This document shows, one piece after another, positions 8,862 to 17,439 of a stretch of 64,000 nucleotides of DNA. A program made the position numbers and the translations under genes. Every line of letters starts with the position of its first letter. The first letter of the stretch is position 1. The DNA comes from Bacillus sp. X1(2014). Its GTDB lineage: Bacteria; Bacillota; Bacilli; Bacillales_B; DSM-18226. The stretch spans positions 124,001-188,000 of the forward strand of contig NZ_VEED01000005.1 in the NCBI RefSeq assembly GCF_007678255.1, given 5' to 3'. The notes beneath the pieces are model-generated. The model saw only the letters and a list, made by a program, of their open reading frames with translations, did not search any database and was not told the origin of the DNA.

Positions 8862-9731
8862 TTAATTAGGTTCAACATGGACATGTACATCATAAACATG
8901 ATGCTCTTTAATCAATACATTTTCAACCTTGGTTGCAATATCATGGGCTCCACGAATATCTAAATCAGAATTTACCAGAATCACAATATCCACTACTACG
9001 TTATTACCGTAATTGCGAGCTTTAATGTCTTTAACCCCTTTAACCCCGTGACAATCAATGATCGTTTCTTTATATGTCTCTATTTGTTTTTCATCAAATC
9101 CATCGGTCAAATGATGGGAAGCATCCCTAAAAATCTCCCAACCTGTCTTACAGATGAGTAATCCAACGATTATCGCCGTAATCGGGTCGAGCCATGGAAG
9201 ATTGAACTGGGCACCAACGATTCCTATAAAGGTACCGACACTGACCCATGCATCTGAAAGATTATCTTTTGCTGCTGCCATAACAGATTGGCTATTAATT
9301 TTTCTAGCTAATTTTTTATTATATCGATAAACCAAATACATAACCAGAGCACAAAAGAGACCGGTCCATGCAGAAACTAAATCTGGGGTTTCATTTCTTC
9401 CATAAAAAAGACTCGAAATCGCTTCGTATGTTACTTGTATTCCCACAGCAATCATAATAAATGAAGCGACCATGGAGGCAACTGTTTCAGCTTTCCAGTG
9501 CCCATAAGGATGATCATCATCGGGCGGCCGCTGTGATAATTTAAGACCAATCAATACAGCTATTGATGCAATAATATCTGTGACATTATTTAAACCGTCT
9601 GCTTTTAAGGCTTCAGAGTTAGCTATAAAACCGACTGATAATTTTATTGAAGATAAGACTATGTAAGCAATAATGCTTATAATCGCTCCACGTTCTCCTC
9701 TTCTCAAATCCAAATATCCCTGTTCGTTCAT
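8862..9731 (-). CDS. Cation diffusion facilitator (CDF) family metal efflux transporter
   Basis: A 289-residue CDF transporter exchanging Zn2+, Mn2+, Fe2+ or Co2+ for protons. It has six predicted membrane helices over about residues 12-210 and a C-terminal ferredoxin-like cytoplasmic domain (about 215-289) ending in HHVYDVHVHVEPN. Metal-binding signatures are DGLNNVTDI in TM2 and DNLSDAWVS in TM5. HPYGHWKAE follows TM2. The two sites together give the family's usual NxxD/DxxxD pattern, so the protein is an MntE/YdfM-like efflux pump rather than a Zn-specific HxxxD type. It is a single gene convergent with crcB. Confidence 0.9.
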   Translation of the reverse strand: MNEQGYLDLRRGERGAIISIIAYIVLSSIKLSVGFIANSEALKADGLNNVTDIIASIAVLIGLKLSQRPPDDDHPYGHWKAETVASMVASFIMIAVGIQVTYEAISSLFYGRNETPDLVSAWTGLFCALVMYLVYRYNKKLARKINSQSVMAAAKDNLSDAWVSVGTFIGIVGAQFNLPWLDPITAIIVGLLICKTGWEIFRDASHHLTDGFDEKQIETYKETIIDCHGVKGVKDIKARNYGNNVVVDIVILVNSDLDIRGAHDIATKVENVLIKEHHVYDVHVHVEPN

Positions 9732-9971
9732 ATTTCAATCCCCCGCCATTCTTCTATTTTTATTATGGGATAAAAATAACTAGTGGGTCTAGAGAAACCT
9801 TTTGTCATCCTTCAAACTAAGTAATGGCAGTGAAAAAAAGTTTCACTAGGGAAACTAGCAATATCTCTTATCCTTTCACTACAACCTTTAAAAAATTAAC
9901 TATATTGCCCTGTCCAAAAAAGTTATTTTGCATAATTTATTTTGTGAGAAATGTTTTTAGGGGATGATCAT

Positions 9972-10844
9972 TTGAATGAAATGAGCAATATGCAGCCTTC
10001 TAACCTCTGCAGGCAATTTGCTGATATCCTTGGTGCTACACCGTCTGTTATTAATGGAGTTTGTACAGCGACTAAATCTCGGACAAACCTCCACCCAGTT
10101 GTGTTGGGGCGTAGAGCAGAATCGTTTATGTTTGTGCCACAAGCATTTTCGTTTGAGAATATTGATAGCGAGGGAAGAGCATTGTGTCTTGGGGAAACTG
10201 TTATTCTTCAAGAGGAGATTAATCCTTTTATTTCCCGTTTACGGGCAAACGGGATTATTGTAACGGCTCTCCACAATCATTGGCTATTTGATGTACCACG
10301 CTTGATGTATATCCATTTTGAATCAATCGATGAACCACTTTCTTTTGCAAGAAAAGTTAGAAATGCTCTTGAAGTTTTGACTACTCGAAATGTGGGAAGG
10401 GTTCTAAATGGTAGAGCACGTGTAAATAGTCAAGCAGAAGAGTTGTGCGAAGAATTTCATAGAATCCTTGATGGTATGCATACGTTCGAAAATGGGATCT
10501 GTATGATTATGAGATCGCGAACAAATATTATGCCGCAAATTTTGGGGAGACGAACTAGGTCTTTCCTAGCTATTCCTCAGATGTTTACATTTGAGTCTTT
10601 AACCTCATCTGGTAGAGCACTTTGTAGTGGTGAAACAGTTATTTTGCAAGAAGAGATTAACCCGTTCATTGACAGGCTCCGTGAACACAATATTATTGTG
10701 ACCGCTTTTCATAATCACTGGCTATTTGAAAATCCGAGATTGATGTATATTCATTTTGAAAAGATAGATAATCCAGTAAGGTTTGCACTAGCTGTTCGAG
10801 ATGCTTTACAGGTATTAACAAATGAAGAAGTAAGACCTTCTTAA
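9972..10844 (+). CDS. Tandem DUF1259 protein
   Basis: A protein of about 290 residues made of two similar DUF1259-type domains. Each repeat has TNxxPxxLGRRxxSF, a GRALCxGETVILQEEINPF segment and VTAxHNHWLFxxPRLMYIHF, with the second copy starting at about residue 150. DUF1259 function is not established; the paired His residues (HNHW and IHF) suggest a metal or small-molecule site. AGGGGAT at 9959-9965 is 6 bases before TTG 9972, which is preferred to the upstream ATG at 9951. There is no signal peptide. It is a single gene with its own terminator. Confidence 0.8.
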   Translation: MNEMSNMQPSNLCRQFADILGATPSVINGVCTATKSRTNLHPVVLGRRAESFMFVPQAFSFENIDSEGRALCLGETVILQEEINPFISRLRANGIIVTALHNHWLFDVPRLMYIHFESIDEPLSFARKVRNALEVLTTRNVGRVLNGRARVNSQAEELCEEFHRILDGMHTFENGICMIMRSRTNIMPQILGRRTRSFLAIPQMFTFESLTSSGRALCSGETVILQEEINPFIDRLREHNIIVTAFHNHWLFENPRLMYIHFEKIDNPVRFALAVRDALQVLTNEEVRPS

Positions 10845-10880
10845 TTGTTTGTTTTTAAGAATAACAATTACACTTAACTT

Positions 10881-10906
10881 AAAAAAGCCCGTTAAGGGCT
10901 TTTTTG
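10881..10906 (+). terminator. Rho-independent terminator after the DUF1259 gene
   Basis: The stem AAAAAGCCC/GGGCTTTTT with loop GTTAA ends in T-rich sequence. The rest of the 320-base gap (10907-11063) shows nothing recognisable. Confidence 0.9.
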
Positions 10907-11063
10907 TTTGAACTATCCCTCATTAGTGTTTATGTTCCATCCATGGATTTCCTATCATTGCATCAGAGATTTTGAAATAAAATATGGAACCATCTTGTGG
11001 AAAGGTGATCGTTTTTACTATTTTTGAAATTAGTGAATATTTTGTTACATATATTAATTTTTA

Positions 11064-11120
11064 TTGACATTGATAATCATTCTCTATTATAATTGAAAAT
11101 GTGAATGATAATCATTATCA
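11064..11120 (+). promoter_or_regulatory. Fur-controlled promoter with two Fur boxes
   Basis: A sigma-A promoter is visible: TTGACA at 11064-11069 and TATAAT at 11088-11093 (18-base spacer). The spacer contains a Fur-box-like TGATAATCATTCTCT (11071-11085). A perfect 7-1-7 Fur box TGATAATCATTATCA lies just downstream of the start site at 11106-11120. Occupation of both by Fe-Fur would block transcription, so the lipoprotein gene downstream should be expressed in iron limitation. Confidence 0.88.
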
Positions 11121-11164
11121 AATAGAACGACAAAACAAACAAAACAAAACCGGGGGAAAACAAA

Positions 11165-12343
11165 ATGTCGATTAGATTTAAAATGCTAGCAGCCTTGGCA
11201 GCCCTTTCATTAATATTAGGGGCTTGCGGAAAAGCAGAAGAAACAGAAAGCAAACCAAAAGTGGAGAACAAGGAAAAAGCTTCTGAGAAGAAAGAAGTTG
11301 AGGAAAAAGAGGAAGCAGCGTATGCTGATGTTTTTACAGAAGCATTAACAGAGCTTGATAAAGCTAAAGAAGGTAAAGAAGTTGATTTTGATAAAGTTAC
11401 TTCGTTATATAATGAAAATTTAAAAGAGTTGGTTAAAAGCCGAGACTCAGAATTTGAAGATACAATTGATGATAAAATCACAACAGCACTTACTGCTGGT
11501 AAAGACGGAACTATGGATAAAGTTGTAGTTAGACAAATTTTTGATAAATTAATGCAAAAAGTATTTTATACATCAGTTAAACACGATTTTACAGAAGTAA
11601 CAGAACTATGGGGTAACACGGACGAAGTTAAAGGTGAACTTGAAGAAGCAAAAGAGTACTATGCAATCCTAAAGACAACTGTTGAAAAGCGTGATGCAGC
11701 GTATGGAACAAACCTTGTTAGTGTTATTGATGGCGGATTTAACGAAATTGATGAGGCCGTAAAAAATAATGATCTACTTAGCTTTAACTTAGGAAAACAA
11801 GTTGTTGATAAAACGTTAATGAAAACATTCTATCTTGCAACTGGGGCTCTTCCTAATGGATATGCTACAAAGACAGCTGCTGAAGCAAAAGTGGATGCTG
11901 TGGCTGCTAAGGTAGAGCAGGCAGAAGGCTGGGCATTCTTCCAATCTTTATACGGATATTTCAGTAAGAATGCTGCAGATGAAACTGCCTTTATCGATAA
12001 ATCATTTTCACTTGAATCAGATGTAAAAGCTTTAGATCCAGCTGCTGTAAATAAAGCATTTGTTCGCGGCTTTGCAAAAATTGCGATGGGTGAATATGAG
12101 GAAAGTAAAGAACTAATTGGCAAAGATGATAAAGCCGTTGTTACTGGTTTAGAAGGTGCATTATTTATTGACATTATCGGTGAAGATATCAAGACCCTTC
12201 TGGGTGAAGATGCTTATAAATCACTCAATGAAAAAGCACAGAAATATGTTGAAACTGCAAAAGCGAAAGATAAAGCGGCTGGTGAAGCGCAAGTGAAAGA
12301 ACTTATTTCCACTCTGAATACAATCGTAGAAAAAGCGAAATAA
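11165..12343 (+). CDS. Fur-regulated helical lipoprotein, probable iron-uptake accessory
   Basis: A 392-residue secreted lipoprotein: a signal peptide with lipobox ILGACG (Cys at about 21), then a Lys/Glu-rich linker (about 25-55), then an all-helical domain. No known enzyme motif is present, and no EfeO/M75 HxxE motif was found. Acidic and Tyr-rich helices would suit metal binding, but this is inference. It is preceded by two Fur boxes and lies upstream of a second Fur-controlled unit encoding an FTR1 permease, so a role as extracytoplasmic iron-binding partner is likely. It ends in a strong terminator before the epimerase gene. Confidence 0.75.
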   Translation: MSIRFKMLAALAALSLILGACGKAEETESKPKVENKEKASEKKEVEEKEEAAYADVFTEALTELDKAKEGKEVDFDKVTSLYNENLKELVKSRDSEFEDTIDDKITTALTAGKDGTMDKVVVRQIFDKLMQKVFYTSVKHDFTEVTELWGNTDEVKGELEEAKEYYAILKTTVEKRDAAYGTNLVSVIDGGFNEIDEAVKNNDLLSFNLGKQVVDKTLMKTFYLATGALPNGYATKTAAEAKVDAVAAKVEQAEGWAFFQSLYGYFSKNAADETAFIDKSFSLESDVKALDPAAVNKAFVRGFAKIAMGEYEESKELIGKDDKAVVTGLEGALFIDIIGEDIKTLLGEDAYKSLNEKAQKYVETAKAKDKAAGEAQVKELISTLNTIVEKAK

Positions 12344-12349
12344 TGCAGA

Positions 12350-12390
12350 GGAAAAACCTTGTTCTAGTGACGCAAGGTTTTTCCTTTTTT
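12350..12390 (+). terminator. Terminator or attenuator between the lipoprotein and epimerase genes
   Basis: A perfect 12-bp stem (GGAAAAACCTTG, 12350-12361, with 12373-12384) is followed by T6. Only about 50 bases separate it from the epimerase start and I see no good promoter there, so partial readthrough from the Fur promoter may feed the downstream genes. Confidence 0.9.
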
Positions 12391-12440
12391 CTTGTATATG
12401 AGAGAATAGGACTTAATGAACTATTTAGAGGTGTTTCTGA

Positions 12441-13397
12441 TTGAAAATAATCGTAACTGGAGGGGCCGGATTTATTGGTTCCCATCTTACTAGAAGATTG
12501 ATAAAAGAAGGACACGAAGTACTAATCCTTGACGTACTTCACCCGTATTACTCAATTGAGAGAAAAAAGCGCCATCTTGAATTTGTTAGTGAAGCAGGGA
12601 AGTTTCATTTTTATCAAGAAAGCCTTATACATAATGAAGATAAAGTCAGAGAAATATTTATTTCTTTCAAACCGGAAATAGTCATTCACTTAGCCGCTAT
12701 TCCAGGAGTACCTCACTCTATTGCTGCTCCGAATGAGTATGTAGATTACGATATCAAAGCGACGATTAATGCTCTTCGTTTTGCTGGGGAATCCAATGTA
12801 AAACAGTTTATTTTCGCATCTTCGTCATCGGTTTACGGTGAACAAAAAAATGTTCCTCTTAAAGAGGAGATGGCAACTGGACGAGTTGTTTCTCCTTATG
12901 CAGCGGCCAAGTTTGGTGCGGAAGCGTTTTGTCATGCTTATTCTTCCTTATTTGACTATAAAGTCTCAATCCTTCGCTTTTTTACAGTATATGGACCATG
13001 GGGCAGACCGGATATGGCGATTACAGGGTTTATCAAAAAGCTGATCGATAAAAAGGAAATTACCCTTTTTGGAAATAGGACGGCGAGGGATTATACCTAT
13101 ATTGATGATTGTATTGCTGGAATCATTAGTGCTTTTAACCAACAGGAAAAAGTGGGCACATTTAATATTGGCTCTGGGAGTCCTATTTTCCTTGAAGAAC
13201 TAGTAGATCACCTCAGGCTGTATTTTCCGGATATAGCAGTAAGGCAGGCTGAATTTCGCCAAGGTGATGTTCATTCCACTTGGGCAGATACTTCAAAGGC
13301 AAGGGAGCAGCTTGGATTTCAACCATCTGTTTCTTTTTCAGAAGGCCTTTCCAAGACGATAGAATGGGCAAAAAAACATGAGTCAGAAATCAGTTAA
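12441..13397 (+). CDS. NAD-dependent epimerase, probably UDP-glucuronate 4-epimerase
   Basis: A 318-residue extended SDR epimerase. It has the NAD motif GGAGFIG at residue 7, the catalytic region SSSSVYG, and the YxxxK pair in SPYAAAKFGAE. The stretch LRFFTVYGPWGRPDMA is characteristic of UDP-glucuronate 4-epimerases, which make UDP-galacturonate. The start is a TTG with GAGGTG upstream. The gene overlaps the following flippase-like gene by 20 bases. UDP-glucose dehydrogenase, which would supply its substrate UDP-glucuronate, is encoded in the same island at 19946. A role in making uronic-acid units of a cell-surface glycan follows from this pairing. Confidence 0.83.
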   Translation: MKIIVTGGAGFIGSHLTRRLIKEGHEVLILDVLHPYYSIERKKRHLEFVSEAGKFHFYQESLIHNEDKVREIFISFKPEIVIHLAAIPGVPHSIAAPNEYVDYDIKATINALRFAGESNVKQFIFASSSSVYGEQKNVPLKEEMATGRVVSPYAAAKFGAEAFCHAYSSLFDYKVSILRFFTVYGPWGRPDMAITGFIKKLIDKKEITLFGNRTARDYTYIDDCIAGIISAFNQQEKVGTFNIGSGSPIFLEELVDHLRLYFPDIAVRQAEFRQGDVHSTWADTSKAREQLGFQPSVSFSEGLSKTIEWAKKHESEIS

Positions 13398-14331
13398 TCG
13401 TTTACTGATAAGGCTAATGGGGTTGATTCTGGCAGGGATATTTATTGTTCTATCACTGCGCTATTTGCATGTTGAAAAGTTATTTAATGCAATGCAGGAG
13501 TTTTTTGTAGGAAACCCTTTTATGATTGTAGCTGTGACGATTTCTTACCTATTATCTTTTATTCTAAGAGCTGAAGCATGGAGATTATATTTAGGAAAGA
13601 AAGTAAGATTCTATAGCTGCCTGCAGGGGGTGCTCCTAAGCCTTTTCGTGAATCATATTACTCCAATTAAGGTGGGGGATGCAGTTAGAATTGGCGTTCT
13701 ATCCTGGAGGGAAAAAAACATAAGTCCGGAAATTTCAGCCCATTCTGTTATTGTCCTTCGAGCAATAGATATGTTTTTTCTCCTCATGTTTTCATTTATT
13801 GGACTCGTTGCCTTTTCAAGGCCATTTGTCTTTCGTTATTCACTAGGTTTGTTGTTTATTTTAGTAATAATGATTTTAATTGGATCCTTTTTCGTCAAAA
13901 AACATCGTCCGCGGTTTGTGGAAAAGCATATACAATTAGTAAAAACAAGCTTAGCTGGAAAGAATTTTGTTTTAATTATGCTCTTCATTGCGTTTAGTTG
14001 GGCACTTGAAGGAGCTGTTGTCTGGAGTGTAACCGCATCGATAGGTAATGGTCTGCCGCTTTACAAGGCCATTTGGGTTAACTCGATCACGGTAGGGGGA
14101 CAGATTTTTCAGATTACGCCTGGTGGAATTTCAACCTATGAATCCGTCATGACTGCTGCACTAGCAAGTTTTCATTATCCAATCAAAGATGGGTATATGG
14201 TGGCACTTATAAGCCATAGTTATAAATTTATTTTTTCCTATCTAGTTGGATGCCTATTATTAATCCATTCACCGGTAACGAAAATAAGACAAATAAGAGA
14301 GATATTATTAAGGAGGGGAAGACCTGAATGA
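13378..14331 (+). CDS. Flippase-like LPG-synthase-TM (UPF0104/YbhN) family membrane protein
   Basis: A 317-residue polytopic protein with about eight hydrophobic segments. It matches the lysylphosphatidylglycerol-synthase transmembrane domain family without the catalytic C-terminal domain of MprF. Typical family features are the region NHITPIKVGDAVRIG and the late QITPGGISTYESVMTAAL. Members without a synthase domain are thought to translocate lipid-linked sugars. It overlaps the epimerase at its start and the phosphodiesterase-like gene at its end (ATGA), implying translational coupling. It is therefore a candidate flippase for the polyprenyl-sugar made by the glycosyltransferase at 15781. 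Confidence 0.8.
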   Translation: MSQKSVNRLLIRLMGLILAGIFIVLSLRYLHVEKLFNAMQEFFVGNPFMIVAVTISYLLSFILRAEAWRLYLGKKVRFYSCLQGVLLSLFVNHITPIKVGDAVRIGVLSWREKNISPEISAHSVIVLRAIDMFFLLMFSFIGLVAFSRPFVFRYSLGLLFILVIMILIGSFFVKKHRPRFVEKHIQLVKTSLAGKNFVLIMLFIAFSWALEGAVVWSVTASIGNGLPLYKAIWVNSITVGGQIFQITPGGISTYESVMTAALASFHYPIKDGYMVALISHSYKFIFSYLVGCLLLIHSPVTKIRQIREILLRRGRPE

Positions 14332-15821
14332 AAAAAGCATCATCATTTGAAAAATTTGCCGCCAGGTGCTGGAACCTTTTAAACGAGGGAAAGCCATTTA
14401 CACCGATTTTTACCATTGGAATCATGCTGATCTATTCCATTTCAAAGCTTGGCAATCCTTCATTTTTAGGAGATCTAGCCCTTGGGTTCCTCGCAATCCT
14501 GCCAATGCTGATTATTTACTATTTGTTCGATTACCCATTATTCTTAAGAAATTATTTATGGATTCCATTTACGGTATATCTTATTATCTGGGATCAAGTG
14601 AATCTCAGTTTGCTGCTTACAGCAGTGGGATTATATTTCTTCTTTACCGTGTTTTTTTGGGGAACGTTTTATTATCATCTGCGAATTGGTACTTCATGGC
14701 TTAATTTTACACGTTTCTGGAAGCTTGTGCTAAAAAATAGCGATTCAACAAGCGGAAATGCCCAAGAGCAATTGCCTAAGTTTCTTTTATTATTGTCTCT
14801 TTGGAATTTAGTCACTTCGGAGCCGTCATGGACTGGCAGTGAAGTTGGAGTACTAATCCTTTTTTATGCAGGTATCCTTTTATTCTCATGGATTCTCCAT
14901 AAAAACCTATTTGATTGGAAGCCGAAAATTATTCCAACCTATACGTCAAATATAGAGGAGCGGACATCTGCCATTAATGAAAAAGTGATTGTTATGGTCA
15001 TAGATGGTATGCGGAAAGAACGCTTTGAAGAAGCCAATACGCCGTTTCTCGACTTTTTGAGGAAAAATGGTACAGAGTATACGAATATGGAAACCGTTTA
15101 TCCTGCACGAACCGTTGTATGCTTTTCCTCTATGTTTACAGGAACGTATCCCTTTGAACATGGTATAAAGTCGAATATGGTTTGGAAGCTTGGGATTAAA
15201 GTCGAAAGTGTTTTTGATAGTCTTCGAAAAGTAGGGAAAAAGGGTTCTTTATTAGCTGTAGCGCATCTCGTCGATTCCTTTGGTAAGGATGTTGAGACAT
15301 TTACTGCTGTTATGAAAAATAATTTAGTGGATCGCGGCATTATTGAACGAGCTAAAAATATCATGGAAGAGCAGGATCCAGACCTACAAATTGTTCAATT
15401 AATAAGTACAGACCAAACTGGACACAGCCGTGGTGTTTTATATGATGAATATATTCAAAAGATTGAAGAAGCCGATTCCCTGGTAGAAGAATATTTTCAT
15501 TGGTTAAAGGATAGAGGAAAGCTTGAAAATTACACGTTTATTGTTTGTGCTGATCATGGTCAGGCAGATGGTATCGGCGGGCATGGGCATTTGGATGAAG
15601 GTGAAAGATTTGTTCCCTTTTTCATGTATGGCCCTTCTATCGAGAAAGGAAAGAGTGTGGAGGAGAAGCATAGTTTAGTATCCCTCGCATCTACCATCTC
15701 TTACTTACTGGGTGCACCATTCCCTGATAAATCCCGAGGCCCAGTATTAATTGATGCAGTAAGGAAGGATGTTATTGATTATGAAGCACCAAAAAGTAAT
15801 AGTTTTTCTGCCAGCATATAA
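14328..15821 (+). CDS. Membrane-anchored alkaline-phosphatase-superfamily enzyme (phosphodiesterase/pyrophosphatase type)
   Basis: A 497-residue protein with about five N-terminal membrane helices (25-190) followed by a type I phosphodiesterase/nucleotide-pyrophosphatase domain (about 215-480). Metal ligands and nucleophile are visible: VIDGMR (Asp), PARTVVCFSSMFTG (nucleophile Thr), STDQTGHSRG (Asp and His), CADHGQADG (Asp-His) and GGHGH (His). Such enzymes hydrolyse or transfer phospho-groups on lipids and glycans. It may add or remove a phospho-substituent on the glycolipid made in this island. It overlaps both neighbours by a few bases. Confidence 0.82.
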   Translation: MKKASSFEKFAARCWNLLNEGKPFTPIFTIGIMLIYSISKLGNPSFLGDLALGFLAILPMLIIYYLFDYPLFLRNYLWIPFTVYLIIWDQVNLSLLLTAVGLYFFFTVFFWGTFYYHLRIGTSWLNFTRFWKLVLKNSDSTSGNAQEQLPKFLLLLSLWNLVTSEPSWTGSEVGVLILFYAGILLFSWILHKNLFDWKPKIIPTYTSNIEERTSAINEKVIVMVIDGMRKERFEEANTPFLDFLRKNGTEYTNMETVYPARTVVCFSSMFTGTYPFEHGIKSNMVWKLGIKVESVFDSLRKVGKKGSLLAVAHLVDSFGKDVETFTAVMKNNLVDRGIIERAKNIMEEQDPDLQIVQLISTDQTGHSRGVLYDEYIQKIEEADSLVEEYFHWLKDRGKLENYTFIVCADHGQADGIGGHGHLDEGERFVPFFMYGPSIEKGKSVEEKHSLVSLASTISYLLGAPFPDKSRGPVLIDAVRKDVIDYEAPKSNSFSASI

Positions 15822-16557
15822 CGAAGAAGACTCAATTACAGAGGTCATTCGAAAAATACCCAGAAATTTCAATTCCCATGTGTGTGTAGAGGTTCTAGTG
15901 GTAAATGATGGTTCTAGTGATCGGACTGAAGAACTATCGTGGGCAGCGGGAGCAAATTATGTTCACACGTTTGATAAAAATCGAGGATTAGGGGCAGCAG
16001 TGAGAAAAGGGCTGGAACTGTGTGTTTTATATGGAGCAGATATTGGTGTTATGATTGATGCCGATAATGAATACCCAGCTGAACAAATTCCGGAATTAAT
16101 TGAACCCATCTTATTGGGAACTTTTGATTATGTGATGGGATCCCGTTTTCTTGGATCGATTGATGGTATGAAATGGAACAGAAGAATCGGAAATTACTGT
16201 TTTACCTTTCTACAAGCGCTTCTTCTCCGGAAATGGATCTATGATGGTCAATCTGGTATGAGAGCATTTTCTAGACAGGCCATGGAGGAAGCAGAAATTA
16301 TCCATGATTACAATTATGCCCAAGTGGTCACATTAAATTTAATTCGAAAAGGGTTTCGTATGCAGGAAATTCCCATTCGATATCAGGTTCGTAAAACAGG
16401 TGAATCATTTATTAAGTTTCGTTCTTATATGACCTCGGTCTTACCGGCTATTTTAAAAGAAATGAGAAGGCCAGTGAAAAAAGTACACACTACAAAGCAG
16501 ACCTATAGGACGCAAGGCGGCAGGGTGTTTCCTATCTTAGATAGAAAACAGGATTAA
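15781..16557 (+). CDS. GT2-family glycosyltransferase of the polyprenol-phosphate (DPM1) type
   Basis: A 258-residue family-2 glycosyltransferase resembling dolichyl/undecaprenyl-phosphate sugar synthases without a membrane tail. The GT-A motifs are FLPAYNEEDSI at the N-terminus, VNDGSSDRT, the metal-binding MIDADNEYP (DxD-type) and GSRFLGS. AAGGATG before ATG 15781 marks the start; the frame extends to 15769. The coding region overlaps the previous gene by 41 bases. With UDP-uronate genes nearby it may load a uronic acid onto undecaprenyl phosphate, as ArnC and RgtE do with their sugars; the donor is inferred, not seen. Confidence 0.83.
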   Translation: MKHQKVIVFLPAYNEEDSITEVIRKIPRNFNSHVCVEVLVVNDGSSDRTEELSWAAGANYVHTFDKNRGLGAAVRKGLELCVLYGADIGVMIDADNEYPAEQIPELIEPILLGTFDYVMGSRFLGSIDGMKWNRRIGNYCFTFLQALLLRKWIYDGQSGMRAFSRQAMEEAEIIHDYNYAQVVTLNLIRKGFRMQEIPIRYQVRKTGESFIKFRSYMTSVLPAILKEMRRPVKKVHTTKQTYRTQGGRVFPILDRKQD

Positions 16558-16603
16558 TTTGTCAGATAAGTATGATAAATATGTGACATTCTTCATTGCT
16601 ATA

Positions 16604-16632
16604 TTGACAGCGAGGATGATAATCATTATCAT
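16604..16632 (+). promoter_or_regulatory. Fur-controlled promoter upstream of the FTR1 unit
   Basis: TTGACA at 16604-16609 and TATCAT at 16627-16632 are separated by 17 bases. The second half of the promoter coincides with a perfect 8-1-8 Fur palindrome, ATGATAATCATTATCAT (16616-16632). Fe-Fur should therefore shut off the two genes that follow. Confidence 0.9.
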
Positions 16633-16653
16633 TAACCACAGGAGGGAATTTAG

Positions 16654-17409
16654 ATGAAAAAACTCTCAGTTTTATTTTTTATTGTAGCAATAATTGTTAA
16701 CAGCCTTTCCATTAGTGATGCCCATGCTTACTCATATGGTGACCCGAATGAAGAAAAGGTTGCTGAAGTATATAAGGAAATGGTCACTAAGCTTGATGAG
16801 ACCCCTCCGAATTTCACATCTGCTAAAAAGCTTTTTGAAACCGTTAAAGAAGAAATCGATATGCATATGGGTCCTGAGCCTGCAAAGTTGATTTTGAAAA
16901 ATATCGAAGCAGAAGATAAAAAAGCTACTTTAGAAAATATGGAAAAACTTCTTGTTTTAAATATTGCCAGACGTTTGGAAAGTATTGAGAATAACTTTAA
17001 GGAATATGACACAACGAAGCGACTACTTGCGAAAGGATTTGCTACATACGAAGCTATATCCCCGAAGGTTGAAGCTGAAAACCCTGATAATGATAAAAAA
17101 ATCCGAACTGATTTTGATCAGGCTCTGGTAGCATTGGGGAACCCTGGCTTGTTTGGGGTAGGAAAAAAAGAAGCAAATTTAGAGGCCTTTAAGGAAAATA
17201 AAGCAGAAATTCTAGATAGCTTAAAATCAGAATTTAAATTAAAAAGTCTTGAAGTAGGGCATTTTTCTGAAAGTGCCACAGAACAACAAAGCACTGGGAA
17301 AAAGGATTGGACGGATATATCAAATATCCGTAACTGGATCCCGCTAATTTTAATAGTAGGAGTTATTATCGCTGTTATTATCTTTGTGATCCGCAAAAGA
17401 AGAAAGTAA
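16654..17409 (+). CDS. Fur-regulated extracytoplasmic protein with C-terminal membrane anchor, FTR1 partner
   Basis: A 251-residue exported protein: signal peptide (about 1-25, cleavage after SDAHA), an all-helical extracytoplasmic domain (30-215), and one C-terminal transmembrane helix (about 228-246) followed by RKRRK. No enzyme motif was recognised. The domain resembles the N-terminal extracytoplasmic helical regions that many bacterial FTR1 permeases carry as part of the same chain. Here it is a separate gene only 30 bases before ftr1. It probably gathers ferric or ferrous iron for the permease. It is directly controlled by the Fur box at 16616. Confidence 0.75.
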   Translation: MKKLSVLFFIVAIIVNSLSISDAHAYSYGDPNEEKVAEVYKEMVTKLDETPPNFTSAKKLFETVKEEIDMHMGPEPAKLILKNIEAEDKKATLENMEKLLVLNIARRLESIENNFKEYDTTKRLLAKGFATYEAISPKVEAENPDNDKKIRTDFDQALVALGNPGLFGVGKKEANLEAFKENKAEILDSLKSEFKLKSLEVGHFSESATEQQSTGKKDWTDISNIRNWIPLILIVGVIIAVIIFVIRKRRK

Positions 17410-17439
17410 ACGAAGGCACCATGGGGGAGGAGAAGGACT

